Source: Paenibacillus planticolens (GTDB lineage: Bacteria; Bacillota; Bacilli; Paenibacillales; NBRC-103111). Taken from it: DNA of 64,000 bases. The notes beneath the pieces are model-generated. The model was not told the origin of the DNA. It was given only the letters and a program-made list of their open reading frames with translations, and did not search any database. Made by a program: the position numbers and the translations under genes. How positions within the stretch are numbered: position 1 is the first letter of the stretch; every line of letters starts with the position of its first letter. The stretch lies in contig NZ_WHNZ01000013.1 in assembly GCF_013141725.1 (NCBI RefSeq), forward strand, positions 186,001 through 250,000, given 5' to 3'. Shown here in pieces: positions 27,497-38,433 of the stretch.

Positions 27497-28108
27497 CTAC
27501 AGCCGCACGCCCACCCTGCGGCCATCCAGGCTCACGCGATCCTCGCGCAGCCAGCGAATGACCTGCGGCAGCAGCACGTGCTCTGCGGCATGAATCCGCT
27601 CTGCGAGCGATTCCGCCGTCTCGTGCTCGTGGATCTCCACGGCGCGCTGCGCAATGATCGGGCCGGAGTCCAATCCGCCGTCCACGAAGTGCACGGTAAC
27701 GCCGGTTTGCTTCACGCCGTAGTCAACGGCCTGCTCAATCGCGCGCACGCCCGGAAAAGACGGCAGCAGCGATGGATGGATGTTGATCATCCGGCCAAAA
27801 AACGGCTCGACCAGCACATTCGTAATAATACGCATGTAGCCCGCCATTACGACCAGATCAACCTGCCGGTCCTGCAGTTCTTTCAAAATAAGAGCCTCAT
27901 AGGCCTCACGATTCGCATATTCCTTCGGACGGAACGCGAACACAGGCACTTTCGCTTCCTTGGCGCGCTCCACCACGTAAGCCTGCGGACGGTCACAGAC
28001 AAGAAGCTCGATGCTGACATCAAGCTTCCCCTTCTGTACCTGATCCACAATCGCTTGGAAATTCGAGCCGCTGCCCGAAGCGAAAATCGCTACTCGATAA
28101 GGCTGCAT
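27497..28108 (-). CDS. purN: Phosphoribosylglycinamide formyltransferase PurN
   Basis: 203 residues. Folate-dependent GAR formyltransferase (step 3). The signature segment MRIITNVLVEPFFGRMINIHPSLLPSFPG includes the catalytic Asn/His region and a later GGLDSGPII. Start overlaps the purM stop by one base (TAATG), implying translational coupling. Confidence 0.95.
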   Translation of the reverse strand: MQPYRVAIFASGSGSNFQAIVDQVQKGKLDVSIELLVCDRPQAYVVERAKEAKVPVFAFRPKEYANREAYEALILKELQDRQVDLVVMAGYMRIITNVLVEPFFGRMINIHPSLLPSFPGVRAIEQAVDYGVKQTGVTVHFVDGGLDSGPIIAQRAVEIHEHETAESLAERIHAAEHVLLPQVIRWLREDRVSLDGRRVGVRL

Positions 28109-29148
28109 TACACCACAGCTCCTTGGAATGTCACTGCACGCTCGCCTTCCGTAACAACGCCCAAACGGTAAACTTTCTCGCCTTGCGCTTCCGCAGCGGC
28201 AATTGCCTTCTCCGCATCGTCCGCATTTACGATAATGACCATCCCGATCCCCATGTTAAACGTACGGAACATGTCGTTGTTCGAAATGCCGCCCTCACGC
28301 TGCATCAAAGAGAAGATCGGCAGAATCGGCCATGAGCCGTATTGAATTTCAACATTTACGCCGTCTGGCAGAACACGCGGAATATTTTCGATAAAACCGC
28401 CGCCAGTAATATGCGCCATGCCCTTGATCGCCATGTCTTCAAGCATCGCCAGAATCGGCTTCACATAAAGCTTAGTAGGCTCTAGCAGCACGTTGCCCAG
28501 CTTATCGCCCAGCTCTTCTACATGACCTTGAAGCGTGTACCCTTTCTCTTCCAGCAACAGTCTGCGCACAAGAGAGAACCCGTTGCTGTGTACACCGCTG
28601 GAAGCCAGACCCAATACGACGTCTCCGGGACGGATTGTCGTACCGTCGATGATCTTTTTCTTGTCGACGATTCCAACCGTAAAGCCGGCAATGTCATACT
28701 CCCCATCCGCATACATGCCCGGCATTTCCGCCGTTTCGCCGCCGATCAGCGAGCAGCCGGACTGCGCGCAACCGTCAGCGATCCCTTTGATGATCGACTC
28801 AATTTTCTCTGGAACTACTTTGTCACAAGCGAGATAGTCAAGGAAGAAAAGCGGCTCTGCGCCTTGAACGATAATATCGTTCACACACATCGCAACCGCG
28901 TCGATCCCGATCGTATCATGCTTATCCATTGCAAAAGCAATCTTCAGCTTCGTGCCCACGCCGTCCGTACCAGATACGAGCACAGGCTCCTCATACTTGT
29001 CTTTGTTCAAGCTGAACAGCCCGCCGAAGCCGCCGAGGTCAGTCAACACTTCAGGACGGAAAGTCCGTTTGACGTGTTTTTTCATCCGTTCTACTGCTTC
29101 GTTACCTGCCGCGATATCGACTCCGGCCTTTTTGTAAGCATCCGACAC
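28108..29148 (-). CDS. purM: Phosphoribosylformylglycinamidine cyclo-ligase PurM
   Basis: 346 residues. AIR synthetase, step 5. The N-terminus shows [18 protein letters not shown] and an ADP-binding GTDGVGTKL near residue 60, then [11 protein letters not shown]. Follows purF by 67 bases. Confidence 0.96.
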   Translation of the reverse strand: MSDAYKKAGVDIAAGNEAVERMKKHVKRTFRPEVLTDLGGFGGLFSLNKDKYEEPVLVSGTDGVGTKLKIAFAMDKHDTIGIDAVAMCVNDIIVQGAEPLFFLDYLACDKVVPEKIESIIKGIADGCAQSGCSLIGGETAEMPGMYADGEYDIAGFTVGIVDKKKIIDGTTIRPGDVVLGLASSGVHSNGFSLVRRLLLEEKGYTLQGHVEELGDKLGNVLLEPTKLYVKPILAMLEDMAIKGMAHITGGGFIENIPRVLPDGVNVEIQYGSWPILPIFSLMQREGGISNNDMFRTFNMGIGMVIIVNADDAEKAIAAAEAQGEKVYRLGVVTEGERAVTFQGAVV

Positions 29149-29215
29149 TTCGCAACCACTCCTTATATTTGTCTATGTCTATGTAGAGGGCAGCCCGAGG
29201 GCCGTCCCACTCTCC

Positions 29216-30748
29216 TTAATCGCAAGCACAACCAACCTTCGTAACATCCACAATTTCCGTTGGGTAGGTATTATCGAAGCAAGCCGTACAGTAACCGCTA
29301 CTCGCCCCGGACGATCCTTGACCGATGGAATCCAGCAGCCCTTCTTTGGTCAGAAAATGCAGAGAATCGGCGTTGATCGCTTTGCGAATTTCCTCGATAG
29401 AGTTCATCGCGGCGATCAGCTCTTTCCGATCCGGTGTATCGATGCCGTAAAAGCATGGATTCATAAAAGGCGGCGAAGAAATCCGTACGTGCACTTCCGT
29501 TGCGCCAGCTTCCCTAAGCAAATTAACAATTCTTAAGGACGTTGTTCCCCGAACAATGGAATCATCGATCATGACAACCCGCTTGCCTTCAACCACTTTG
29601 CGAACGGCGCTCAGCTTCATTTTGACCCCTTGCTCACGCAGCTCTTGGCTTGGAATAATGAACGTCCGGCCCGTGTAGCGGTTCTTGATCAGACCCAGCT
29701 CATAAGGGATACCCGTTTGTTCCGCAAAACCGATTGCCGCAGAAATGCTTGAATCCGGCACGCCTGTCACAACATCGGCATCGACGAAAGCTTCCATCGC
29801 CAGCTTTTTACCCATCCGCTTACGGGCGGAGTGAATATTCACTGTATCGATGTCGCTATCCGGACGGGCAAAATATATATATTCCATCGCACAAATCGCG
29901 CGTCGGCCGCTCTCCGTGAACTGCTCGGTACGGAAACCGTCGCGATCCAGCACAATGAGCTCGCCTGGCTGAACATCACGGAAATACGTGGCTCCAACCG
30001 CATCGAATGCGCACGACTCGGAAGCGAACAAGTAAGCGTCGCCCAGACGGCCGATCATGAATGGTCGCAAACCGTTCGGATCGAGCGCAGCAATCAATTT
30101 ATCTTTGGTGATAATCAAGAAGGCAAAACCGCCGATTACCTGCGTCAAAGCATCCTTGACCGCATCCACGATATCGTCATGCTCCGAACGGGCAATCAGA
30201 TGCGCCAGCACTTCCGTGTCGCTAGTCGTTTGGAAGATCGAGCCCTTGCGCTCAAGCTCACGCTTAATAATGTTGGCATTATCGAGGTTGCCGTTCGTCG
30301 CAATCGCAAGGTCGCCCTCCCGATATTTGAACACGAGCGGCTGTGCATTCGCCAGCTTGCTTTCGCCTGCTGTCGAGTACCGTACGTGCGCAATCGCCGT
30401 GGAACCCGTCAGAGGCGACAGATTCTCGTTCGTGAACACCTCTTTGGCAAGTCCCATCCCCCGGTAGTAGTTAAACTTGCCATCTTCAACCGTACAGATT
30501 CCGGCACTTTCCTGACCGCGGTGCTGCAGGGCATGCAGCCCATAGTAGCACAGAGAGGAAGCATCGGGATGACCATACACCCCGAAAACGCCGCACTCTT
30601 CATTCAACTTGTCAAACAATCCGCCATGGCCGCCGACACCTTCGTTGAAGTACTCCCCTGTCCAAAGCTCATGCTGCTGATCCCCCAGGTTAACCAGGGG
30701 AGCAGTAGGAAGCTTTAGGGCCTTGGATTGTTTTATGCCATTAGACAT
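29216..30748 (-). CDS. purF: Amidophosphoribosyltransferase PurF
   Basis: 510 residues. First committed step of purine synthesis. The propeptide ends before the N-terminal nucleophile Cys in EECGVFG (about residue 52-53). PRPP-binding [12 protein letters not shown] is near 385. Cysteines near ICAMEY, NPCFYG and GYCTAC fit the 4Fe-4S cluster of the B. subtilis-type enzyme. The start overlaps the purL stop by 16 bases. The N-terminal extension of about 50 residues is longer than in most bacilli (usually about 11). Confidence 0.95.
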   Translation of the reverse strand: MSNGIKQSKALKLPTAPLVNLGDQQHELWTGEYFNEGVGGHGGLFDKLNEECGVFGVYGHPDASSLCYYGLHALQHRGQESAGICTVEDGKFNYYRGMGLAKEVFTNENLSPLTGSTAIAHVRYSTAGESKLANAQPLVFKYREGDLAIATNGNLDNANIIKRELERKGSIFQTTSDTEVLAHLIARSEHDDIVDAVKDALTQVIGGFAFLIITKDKLIAALDPNGLRPFMIGRLGDAYLFASESCAFDAVGATYFRDVQPGELIVLDRDGFRTEQFTESGRRAICAMEYIYFARPDSDIDTVNIHSARKRMGKKLAMEAFVDADVVTGVPDSSISAAIGFAEQTGIPYELGLIKNRYTGRTFIIPSQELREQGVKMKLSAVRKVVEGKRVVMIDDSIVRGTTSLRIVNLLREAGATEVHVRISSPPFMNPCFYGIDTPDRKELIAAMNSIEEIRKAINADSLHFLTKEGLLDSIGQGSSGASSGYCTACFDNTYPTEIVDVTKVGCACD

Positions 30749-32976
30749 GGAATCGCATCCTTCCAGACTTTCGCCAGCTCGTTTACCGGAGACTGGAGAC
30801 GCTGTTCGTTGTTGATTTTAACGGTCAAATCTGTCCCTGTGACAGTTCCGATCTCTTGGTAAGGCACGCCTTGCGAAGCAACCCAGTGCTTAAGAGCGTC
30901 CGCTTTGTCTGGGGATGCACTTAGCAGAATACGGGATTGGGATTCGCTGAACAATGCGAAGTCAGGGCGAAGCTCGGAAGCTACGTTAACCTCAGCGCCT
31001 ACGCGGCCGCTGATGCAGCTTTCCGCCAAAGCAACGGCCAAGCCGCCTTCGGACAAGTCATGCGCAGAAGCGACAAGACCTTCTTGGATCGCTTTAAGTA
31101 CTGTGTTTTGCAGACGTTTTTCCACCGCCAGATCAAGCTCAGGAGGACGGCCTTCGGTAACGCCGTGAATCACATATTGGAATTCGCTGCCGCCGAGTTC
31201 CGCTTTCGTCTCGCCGAGCAGGATGATGATGTCGCCTTCTTTTTTGAAGCTTTGCGTCGTGATGTGGTCGATGTCATGCACCAGACCTACCATTCCGATA
31301 ACCGGAGTCGGGTAGATTGCGCCTTTGGCGTTCTCGTTATAAAGAGAAACGTTACCGCCGATAACCGGCGTATCCAAGTAGCGGCAAGCTTCCGCCATAC
31401 CGTCTGTAGATTTTTCCAACTGCCAGAAAATCTCAGGCTTATCCGGGCTTCCGAAGTTCAGGTTATCCGTAACGGCAAGAGGCTCGGCACCGGAGCAAAC
31501 GACGTTGCGCGCTGCTTCGGAAACGGCGATCCGTCCGCCAACTTCCGGATCCAGATACACATAGCGTCCGTTGCAGTCGGTTGTCATCGCAAGACCTTTG
31601 CGCGTGCCGCGAATGGTCACAACCGCTGCATCCGAACCCGGACGCACAGCCGTATCCGTACGAACCATGTGGTCATACTGGTTGTACACCCACTCTTTGC
31701 TCGCTACCGTCGGGGACGCGAGCACCGATTTCAGCGCATCCGTCAGCTTCGTTACCTCTGGGTAACGCGTCGTGTCGATCGCTGCGCTTGCTTCGTAATA
31801 AGCCGGAACCTTGCTCGGCTTATTGTAAACCGGGCACTCGTCGACGAGTGCGCCGACCGGCATGTTCCCCACGACTTCACCGTGGTGGATCAGCTTCAGG
31901 TAACCGTCGTCGGTTACCTTGCCGACTTTCGCGCAGTGCAGACCCCAGCGCTCGAAAATACCTTTCGCTTGCGCCTCATGCTTCGGCTCAACAACGAACA
32001 GCATGCGCTCTTGCGACTCGGACAGCATCATTTCATATGCGGTCATGCCTTCTTCGCGCTGCGGAACTTCATCCAGGTAAAGCTCCATGCCGTTGCCGGC
32101 TTTACTTGCCATCTCCGCGCTGGAGCAGGTAAGACCTGCAGCGCCCATATCTTGAATTCCGAGCACGATGCCGGAATTGATTAACTCTAAGCACGCTTCC
32201 AGCACGAGCTTTTCCATGAACGGATCGCCCACTTGCACCGCCGGGCGCTTCGCTTCGGACTCCGCCGTCAGCTCCTCGGAAGCGAACGTCGCGCCGTGGA
32301 TACCGTCGCGGCCTGTTGCCGGACCGACGTAGAAGACAGGGTTGCCTACACCTTTGGCAACACCGCGTTGGATTTTGTCGTGGTCGATGAGACCTACGCA
32401 CATGGCGTTAACGAGCGGATTCCCCTCATAGCTCTCGTCGAACATCACTTCGCCGCCGACAGTCGGAATCCCGATACAGTTGCCATAACCCGCAATACCG
32501 GATACAACGTGCTCGAACAGGTATTTGACGCGGTCATTTTGCAGCTTGCCGAAACGCAAAGAATTTAATAAAGCCACCGGGCGTGCGCCCATGGAGAAAA
32601 TATCACGAATAATACCGCCCACACCTGTCGCCGCACCTTGATAAGGCTCAATCGCTGAAGGGTGGTTATGACTTTCAATTTTGAAAACAACCGCTTGGTT
32701 GTCCCCGATATCGACGATCCCTGCGCCTTCGCCAGGTCCCATCAGAACGCGAGGTCCTGTAACCGGGAATTTGCGAAGCACAGGCTTGGAATTTTTGTAA
32801 GAGCAATGCTCGGACCACATAACGCTGAATACGCCGATCTCCACATAGTTTGGATTACGCCCAAGGAAGCCGCAAATTTTGGCAAACTCTTCGTCCGTTA
32901 CGCCCATTTGCTTGTAAATTTTCTGTTCCACGATTTGTTCGGCTGTCGGTTCCTTAGCGGATAGCTGCTGCGTCAT
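30733..32976 (-). CDS. purL: Phosphoribosylformylglycinamidine synthase II PurL
   Basis: 747 residues: the small PurL that works with PurS and PurQ. FGAM synthetase, step 4. The motifs [20 protein letters not shown] and GGNVSLYNE are visible. ATG behind GGAGGG. Overlaps purQ by 23 bases and purF by 16. Confidence 0.96.
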   Translation of the reverse strand: MTQQLSAKEPTAEQIVEQKIYKQMGVTDEEFAKICGFLGRNPNYVEIGVFSVMWSEHCSYKNSKPVLRKFPVTGPRVLMGPGEGAGIVDIGDNQAVVFKIESHNHPSAIEPYQGAATGVGGIIRDIFSMGARPVALLNSLRFGKLQNDRVKYLFEHVVSGIAGYGNCIGIPTVGGEVMFDESYEGNPLVNAMCVGLIDHDKIQRGVAKGVGNPVFYVGPATGRDGIHGATFASEELTAESEAKRPAVQVGDPFMEKLVLEACLELINSGIVLGIQDMGAAGLTCSSAEMASKAGNGMELYLDEVPQREEGMTAYEMMLSESQERMLFVVEPKHEAQAKGIFERWGLHCAKVGKVTDDGYLKLIHHGEVVGNMPVGALVDECPVYNKPSKVPAYYEASAAIDTTRYPEVTKLTDALKSVLASPTVASKEWVYNQYDHMVRTDTAVRPGSDAAVVTIRGTRKGLAMTTDCNGRYVYLDPEVGGRIAVSEAARNVVCSGAEPLAVTDNLNFGSPDKPEIFWQLEKSTDGMAEACRYLDTPVIGGNVSLYNENAKGAIYPTPVIGMVGLVHDIDHITTQSFKKEGDIIILLGETKAELGGSEFQYVIHGVTEGRPPELDLAVEKRLQNTVLKAIQEGLVASAHDLSEGGLAVALAESCISGRVGAEVNVASELRPDFALFSESQSRILLSASPDKADALKHWVASQGVPYQEIGTVTGTDLTVKINNEQRLQSPVNELAKVWKDAIPCLMA

Positions 32977-33649
32977 GTTTTTCCCTCCAAGCGCTTAGAA
33001 TTGATGTGAACATTTTCTTGCCGTCGGCGGAGCCTAGAATCTCATGAATGGCGCGCTCCGGATGGGGCATCATACCTACTACGTTGCCGGCTTTATTGCT
33101 AATTCCCGCAATGTCGTCAACGGAACCGTTCGGATTGCTGCCTGCTTCATAACGGAATACGATTTGATTGTTTTCTTGCAATTCTTTCAATGTAGCATCG
33201 TCACAGTAGTAGTTGCCTTCACCGTGTGCGATCGGAATATTGATAAGCTCGCCTTCAGCGTAATCGCGCGTGAAAGCCGTTGTGTTGTTTTCCACTTTCA
33301 AAATCGTATCGTGGCAGCGGAATTTCATGCCGTTGTTGCGCAGCAAAGCTCCTGGCAGCAATTTGGCTTCCGTCAATACTTGGAATCCGTTACAAATACC
33401 TAGAATGTATTTGCCTTCTTCCGCAGCTTTAGCCACAGCTTTCATCACATTCGTGAATTGCGCAATCGCTCCGCAGCGCAGGTAATCCCCATAAGAGAAT
33501 CCGCCCGGCACGAGGATGCAGTCGTATTTGGACAAATCGTCCGCCGTATGCCATACATAATCAACCGGCTGTCCGATCGTATCTTCTACTGCCTTGTAGC
33601 AGTCAATGTCACAGTTTGAACCCGGAAATACAAGCACCGCAAAATTCAT
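32954..33649 (-). CDS. purQ: Phosphoribosylformylglycinamidine synthase I PurQ
   Basis: 231 residues from the ATG at 33649, preceded by GGAGG; the longer frame upstream would be unusual. Glutaminase subunit of FGAM synthetase. The class I amidotransferase nucleophile Cys is in [10 protein letters not shown] (about residue 86), with a His/Glu pair near MPHPERA. It delivers ammonia to PurL. Confidence 0.95.
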   Translation of the reverse strand: MNFAVLVFPGSNCDIDCYKAVEDTIGQPVDYVWHTADDLSKYDCILVPGGFSYGDYLRCGAIAQFTNVMKAVAKAAEEGKYILGICNGFQVLTEAKLLPGALLRNNGMKFRCHDTILKVENNTTAFTRDYAEGELINIPIAHGEGNYYCDDATLKELQENNQIVFRYEAGSNPNGSVDDIAGISNKAGNVVGMMPHPERAIHEILGSADGKKMFTSILSAWREKHDAAAIR

Positions 33650-33717
33650 GACGTTTCCTCCTTCTAAGCGTTTTGCCTTTGGCAAAACTTGCTTCGTAAG
33701 CATTCACTTTTGTTCTA

Positions 33718-33957
33718 TTACGCCAACTCGTAGCGATAGTCTTCGATGACAGTGTTCGCCAACAGCTTCTCGCACATCGCTTTCACGCGTGCTTCCGCTT
33801 CTGCTTTATCCGTTGTACCAAGCTCTAACTCCAAATATTTACCGATGCGCACTTTGCCAACTTCCTCAAAACCCATGGAATGAAGAGCTCCTTGCACCGC
33901 TGTTCCCTGAACATCCAAAACGTTCTGCTTAATCGTTACGTAGACCGTTGCTTTCAT
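33718..33957 (-). CDS. purS: FGAM synthase subunit PurS
   Basis: 79 residues. The small PurS subunit that bridges PurL and PurQ in Gram-positive bacteria; starts MKATVYVTIKQNVLDVQG, as in the family. Spaced 68 bases before purQ and 29 after purC. Confidence 0.95.
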   Translation of the reverse strand: MKATVYVTIKQNVLDVQGTAVQGALHSMGFEEVGKVRIGKYLELELGTTDKAEAEARVKAMCEKLLANTVIEDYRYELA

Positions 33958-33986
33958 TTCAATTCTCCTCCTCGTATGTGCTTGCT

Positions 33987-34886
33987 CTAATTTTCTGAAT
34001 CGACCAAACGGTGCAAAATCTCTTTGTAACGGTTCGACGTTTCTTCCACGACAGACGCCGGAAGCTCATCCGGCTCGCTGTTTTTATCCCAACCCGATCC
34101 CGCCAAATACGTGCGGACCGGCTCTTTGTCCATGGAATCGATCTCGATATCCAAGGCATATTTATCTTCCGACCAATAGCGCGAGGAATCCGGCGTGAAA
34201 ATTTCATCGATAATAATCAGATCGCCCATATAAAAGCCAAACTCAAACTTCGTATCCGCTAAAATAATGCCTTTACGCTCGCACATGGAATGAGCCAGGG
34301 AATAAAGCATGATGCTGCGCTCTTGCAGCGCGTACGTCAGCTTTTCGCCAACCAAATCAATCATTTGTTCAATGGAGATGTCCTCATCATGACCTACATC
34401 ATTTTTCGCCGCTGGCGTGAAAATAGGGTCCTGCAGGCGTTGGTTCTTGCGCAGTCCTTCAGGCAGCTTACGGCCGTTGATTTCGCCGGTTTTCTCATAC
34501 TGTCTCCAGCCGTTGCCTGTGATGTACCCGCGAACGACACACTCGATGGAGATGCGCTCCGCTTTTTTCGCGACGATGATACGCTCTTTCAGAAGCTCTC
34601 TCGCTTCCGCATCCGGAATAATATCGTGAAGGAGCTCCACATCCGTGTGCACGATATGGTTGTCCATATAACCGCTCGTAATGCCAAACCAATACTTGCT
34701 CAGCGCGTTTAGCACGTATCCTTTATCCGGAACACCCGGCTTCAGAATGTAATCAAACGCCGAAATCCGATCCGTTACGACGATCAGGAAGTTTTCCCCC
34801 AGGTCATACAGTTCACGTACCTTCCCTTTGTGTACCAGAGGCGCCTTAACGAGCTCAACCGCTGAATCAAGGATTTTACTTGCCAC
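33987..34886 (-). CDS. purC: SAICAR synthase PurC
   Basis: 299 residues from a GTG at 34886 behind AAGGGAA; earlier in-frame GTG/TTG codons are too close to the ribosome site. SAICAR synthetase. KGKVRELYDLGE, the ATP-binding ILADTKFEFG segment and a C-terminal region rich in acidic residues are visible. Slightly longer than the short Bacillus enzyme (about 240) because of a C-terminal extension. Confidence 0.93.
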   Translation of the reverse strand: MASKILDSAVELVKAPLVHKGKVRELYDLGENFLIVVTDRISAFDYILKPGVPDKGYVLNALSKYWFGITSGYMDNHIVHTDVELLHDIIPDAEARELLKERIIVAKKAERISIECVVRGYITGNGWRQYEKTGEINGRKLPEGLRKNQRLQDPIFTPAAKNDVGHDEDISIEQMIDLVGEKLTYALQERSIMLYSLAHSMCERKGIILADTKFEFGFYMGDLIIIDEIFTPDSSRYWSEDKYALDIEIDSMDKEPVRTYLAGSGWDKNSEPDELPASVVEETSNRYKEILHRLVDSEN

Positions 34887-34917
34887 AGACAACACTTCCC
34901 TTCTCCCAAAGTTCCTG

Positions 34918-36213
34918 CTATTTCAAACCTAAACGGTCAAAGATCGTAGCGACGTGCTTCAAATGCCAGCTTGGATCGAAGCAATCCGTAATTTCAGCCG
35001 GGCTGAGCACTTCTGTGATCACCGATGCATTCTCAACGATTTCACGGAAAGAACGCTGTTCTTCCCAAGCTTGCATCGCTCTTGGCTGCACCGTGTCGTA
35101 CGCTTGCTCACGCGAAAAGCCTTTGTCGATCAGCTTCGTCATCACGCGGCCGGAGAAAGGCACATCGTACGTGCTGCGCATGTTGCGCTTCATGTTCTCA
35201 GGGAACACCGTCAAGTTTTTGATGATGTTGCCAAGACGGTTCAGCATGTAGTTCAGCAGCTGCGTAGCATCCGGCAGGATCACACGCTCAACGGAGGAGT
35301 GCGAAATATCGCGCTCATGCCAAAGCGTCACGTTCTCGTAAGCGGAAATCATATGCCCGCGAATGACACGGGACAGACCCGAAATGCTCTCGCAACCAAT
35401 CGGATTGCGCTTGTGCGGCATCGCGGAGGACCCTTTTTGACCTTTTGCAAACGGCTCTTCCACCTCGCGGAACTCACTCTTTTGCAGCGCGCGGATTTCG
35501 GTCGCGAATTTGTCCAGGGACGTAGCAACTAGCGCCAGAGTAGCCATGTACTCAGCATGACGGTCACGTTGAAGCGTTTGTGTCGAAATCGGAGCCGGTT
35601 TCGTGCCCAGCTTCTCGCACACATATTGCTCTACGAACGGATCGATGTTCGCGTAAGTGCCTACGGCGCCAGAGATTTTACCGAATTGTACGCCATCAGC
35701 GGCAAAACGGAAACGCTCCAGGTTACGCTTCATTTCCTCGTACCAAAGCGCCATCTTGAGTCCGAACGTCGTCGGCTCGGCATGCACGCCATGCGTTCTG
35801 CCCATCATTGCCGTATCTCTATGTTCAATCGCTTTATTGCGAAGGATTTCAATGAAGTTTTGAATATCTTTGTCCAATATTTCGTTCGCTTGTCTTAGCA
35901 AGTAACCAAGTGCCGTATCTACAACGTCTGTAGAAGTTAATCCGTAATGTACCCATTTGCGCTCAGGCCCTAACGTCTCGGACACCGCTCTTGTAAAAGC
36001 AATAACGTCATGACGCGTCTCTTGCTCGATTTCGTAGATGCGGTCGATGTTGAAGCTTGCGTTCTCGCGCAGCACTTTCACATCTTCTTTGGGGATTACA
36101 CCCAGCTCAGCCCAAGCCTCGCAGGATAAAATTTCAACTTCGAGCCATGCTTGAAACTTGTTTTGTTCCGTCCAGATGCTCGCCATTTCGGGGCGTGTAT
36201 AACGTTCTATCAT
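34918..36213 (-). CDS. purB: Adenylosuccinate lyase PurB
   Basis: 431 residues. The fumarase/aspartase-superfamily signature [11 protein letters not shown] is at about residue 263. It cleaves SAICAR and adenylosuccinate. Spacing 26 bases after purK and 31 before purC. Confidence 0.96.
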   Translation of the reverse strand: MIERYTRPEMASIWTEQNKFQAWLEVEILSCEAWAELGVIPKEDVKVLRENASFNIDRIYEIEQETRHDVIAFTRAVSETLGPERKWVHYGLTSTDVVDTALGYLLRQANEILDKDIQNFIEILRNKAIEHRDTAMMGRTHGVHAEPTTFGLKMALWYEEMKRNLERFRFAADGVQFGKISGAVGTYANIDPFVEQYVCEKLGTKPAPISTQTLQRDRHAEYMATLALVATSLDKFATEIRALQKSEFREVEEPFAKGQKGSSAMPHKRNPIGCESISGLSRVIRGHMISAYENVTLWHERDISHSSVERVILPDATQLLNYMLNRLGNIIKNLTVFPENMKRNMRSTYDVPFSGRVMTKLIDKGFSREQAYDTVQPRAMQAWEEQRSFREIVENASVITEVLSPAEITDCFDPSWHLKHVATIFDRLGLK

Positions 36214-36239
36214 TTTGCCGTTCCTCCAATAATGTTCAT

Positions 36240-37415
36240 TTACTTACTTTCCCAAATCCTGGTGCGTTCTATCCAAGTCAGTGCGTGCTGCACATCGCTT
36301 GCCAGCAAATTAATGTGTCCCATCTTGCGTTTCTCTTTCGCTTCCTTCTTCCCGTACAGATGAACCTTGGCGCTGACGCCTAAGTCTGTATCCTCCAAGA
36401 AGCCGGGCTGGTCGATAAGACCGTTAAGCGGTTCGATATGCTCGCCGAGCAAATTCACCATAACAACAGGTGTCAAAAGCTCGGTTGAGCCTAAAGGCAA
36501 GTTGCATATCGCTCGAACATGCTGCTCGAACTGCGACGTCCGGCACGCTTCCATCGTGTAATGACCTGAATTGTGCGGGCGCGGCGCAAGCTCGTTGACA
36601 TAAAGCTGACCGTCTTTCGTCAGGAACAGCTCTACGGCGATCAATCCGATGACGCCAAGTCCTTCGGCGATTCGCGTCGCCAGCTTCTCGGCTTCCTGCT
36701 GCACGTCTTCCGGAATGCGGGCAGGTACGATGGATTGATGCAGGATGTTATGTACATGTATGTTTTCCGCCGCAGGGAACGCCTTCACTTCACCGCGAGG
36801 GCTTCTTGCTGCAATGACGGATAATTCTTTGTCAAAATGAATAAATTGTTCGAGAACGAGCTCGGTTCTGGCCCGGCTCAAGGTTTCGTAGGCTTCTTCC
36901 GCTTCATCTATAGAGCGGATGACCCATTGGCCTTTGCCGTCGTAACCGCCGGTTGCCGTCTTGAGTACGCATGGCGTGCCGAACCTCGCTATCGCTTCCT
37001 TCAGTTCAGCTGCGCTCTTCACTTCCGCATAAGGAGCAACGGGGACGCCCGCCGCTTCAATCGCCCGCTTCTCGCGAAGACGATGCTGCGTCGTGTATAA
37101 AAGCTCGCTTCCTTGAGGAACATAGGACTCATTCATAAGAATGCTTGTCACGTGAGCATCCACGTTCTCGAATTCGTACGTGATGACGTCGGACAGGACC
37201 GCGAGCTTCCGCGCCGCTTCGACGTCGTCGAAGTTCGCTTGAATCTGTTCGTCCGCGACTTGCCCGCAAGGCGCATCCTCTGTGGGATCAAGCGTTACGA
37301 AGCGATACCCCATGTTGCGGCCGGCCAAGGCCAGCATGCGGCCTAACTGCCCGCCGCCCAAAACGCCGATCGTGCCGCCAGGCTTGATGACCTTGCCACC
37401 TGCTGTGTCGGTCAT
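36240..37415 (-). CDS. purK: N5-carboxyaminoimidazole ribonucleotide synthase PurK
   Basis: 391 residues with the ATP-grasp fold: [14 protein letters not shown] near the N-terminus, then [14 protein letters not shown] near residue 160 and [12 protein letters not shown]. It forms N5-CAIR for PurE. Overlaps purE by 4 bases. Confidence 0.96.
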   Translation of the reverse strand: MTDTAGGKVIKPGGTIGVLGGGQLGRMLALAGRNMGYRFVTLDPTEDAPCGQVADEQIQANFDDVEAARKLAVLSDVITYEFENVDAHVTSILMNESYVPQGSELLYTTQHRLREKRAIEAAGVPVAPYAEVKSAAELKEAIARFGTPCVLKTATGGYDGKGQWVIRSIDEAEEAYETLSRARTELVLEQFIHFDKELSVIAARSPRGEVKAFPAAENIHVHNILHQSIVPARIPEDVQQEAEKLATRIAEGLGVIGLIAVELFLTKDGQLYVNELAPRPHNSGHYTMEACRTSQFEQHVRAICNLPLGSTELLTPVVMVNLLGEHIEPLNGLIDQPGFLEDTDLGVSAKVHLYGKKEAKEKRKMGHINLLASDVQHALTWIERTRIWESK

Positions 37416-37897
37416 AACAGGTCACTGCTTTCCATCACCGTCTGCGCGACGCGCTCGCGGCGTGCTCTGACCCTCGCTTGCAGCTCAGGATCGAAAGCGC
37501 CCAGAATTTGCGCAGCCAAGAGGCCTGCATTCGTTGCGCCCGCATGCCCGATCGCCACCGTCGCAACCGGAATGCCGCCCGGCATTTGCACGATCGAAAG
37601 CAAGGAATCAAGACCGTTCAGCGTCGACGTTTTGACGGGAACACCAATAACCGGAAGCTCCGTTTTGGCTGCTACCATTCCTGGTAGATGCGCCGCCCCG
37701 CCTGCTCCGGCAATAATCACCTGAATGCCGCGGCCTGCCGCTGCGGCTGCATATTCGAACATAAGATCCGGTGTTCTGTGTGCGGAAACCACCTTTTTCT
37801 CAAAAGGCACTCCCAGCTCTTCCAACATGTCGCATGCGTGCTTCATCGTTTCCCAATCCGACTGGCTTCCCATTATGACACCAACACGTACCGTCAT
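37412..37897 (-). CDS. purE: N5-CAIR mutase PurE
   Basis: 161 residues from ATG 37897; a GTG immediately upstream is in frame. Class I Pur[11 protein letters not shown] at the N-terminus, then SAHRTPD and [12 protein letters not shown]. First gene of the operon, controlled by the riboswitch and PurR boxes upstream. Confidence 0.95.
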   Translation of the reverse strand: MTVRVGVIMGSQSDWETMKHACDMLEELGVPFEKKVVSAHRTPDLMFEYAAAAAGRGIQVIIAGAGGAAHLPGMVAAKTELPVIGVPVKTSTLNGLDSLLSIVQMPGGIPVATVAIGHAGATNAGLLAAQILGAFDPELQARVRARRERVAQTVMESSDLL

Positions 37898-37936
37898 CAC
37901 TAACCCACTCTCTTTTGTATGGTAAACCCCTTAAAC

Positions 37937-37978
37937 CAAAAAATGCCCAGTGTTAGAATACATGATTCTATCCGCTGG
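37937..37978 (-). terminator. Leader terminator of purine riboswitch
   Basis: On the minus strand CCAG-CGGA-TAGAAT...ATTCTA-ACA-CTGG followed by TTTTTT, between the aptamer and purE. It is the OFF-state terminator of the guanine riboswitch. Confidence 0.85.
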
Positions 37979-38039
37979 ACAGCAAAAGAACCGAATGCAA
38001 AAAGACCATCGTCTTCCTATGGTTTCCCTCATTCGCTTC

Positions 38040-38106
38040 CTCGTAGTCCAAAAATTCACGGTTTTTGGGTAGAAACTTTCAGGCCTTATCCCTGATTTTA
38101 TACGAG
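38040..38106 (-). promoter_or_regulatory. Guanine-sensing purine riboswitch aptamer
   Basis: The complement strand begins CTCGTATAA and ends GGACTACGAG, so P1 pairs CTCGTA with TACGAG. The conserved GTTTCTACC and the L2/L3 elements are present. The base after GGA at the position equivalent to 74 is C, which predicts guanine or hypoxanthine rather than adenine. It lies in the 5' leader of purE, followed by a terminator, so high guanine should stop the operon. Confidence 0.93.
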
Positions 38107-38152
38107 TCGATTCGACATTTTCAATTAGTGCGGCTCTAATTCCCGCTTCCCT

Positions 38153-38182
38153 AGTTTACTACCAACTGACGTGTGATGTCAA
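38153..38182 (-). promoter_or_regulatory. Sigma-A promoter of the purine operon
   Basis: TTGACA (complement of 38177-38182) and TAAACT (complement of 38153-38158) with 18-base spacing. Transcription would start near 38147, just before the riboswitch. Confidence 0.75.
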
Positions 38183-38187
38183 TTTCA

Positions 38188-38232
38188 AAAAACGAACGAT
38201 TTTTAACTTTTTCTTATAAATAGTTCGCTTTT
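38188..38232. promoter_or_regulatory. Pair of PurR boxes upstream of purE
   Basis: AAAAGCGAACTAT (complement of 38220-38232) and the inverted AAAAACGAACGAT (38188-38200). Both fit the PurBox AWWWCCGAACWWT with one or two mismatches. They converge with 25 bases between their CGAAC cores, as for B. subtilis PurR, and lie directly upstream of the -35. Predicted repression by PurR, relieved by PRPP. Confidence 0.75.
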
Positions 38233-38433
38233 GGGGGCTATTTTTCCAGTACGCACCAGTTTTAACCTCTATTTCTGATTTCACTCTCACATTGGCGTTA
38301 TGCTTGTTCGGTTTTCAGGGCATATCCTGAACAATCCTTCCTATTATTTCGACATTATTCGATGAGAGTTAAACCATAATACGTATCCACCGTCTAATTA
38401 TAAAGAAGAATTCCAACTCTAAAGGAGAGATTT

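Noticed and set aside
30937..32184. 415-residue frame opposite purL
   Set aside because: Fully antisense to PurL with typical shadow composition (Arg/His-rich).
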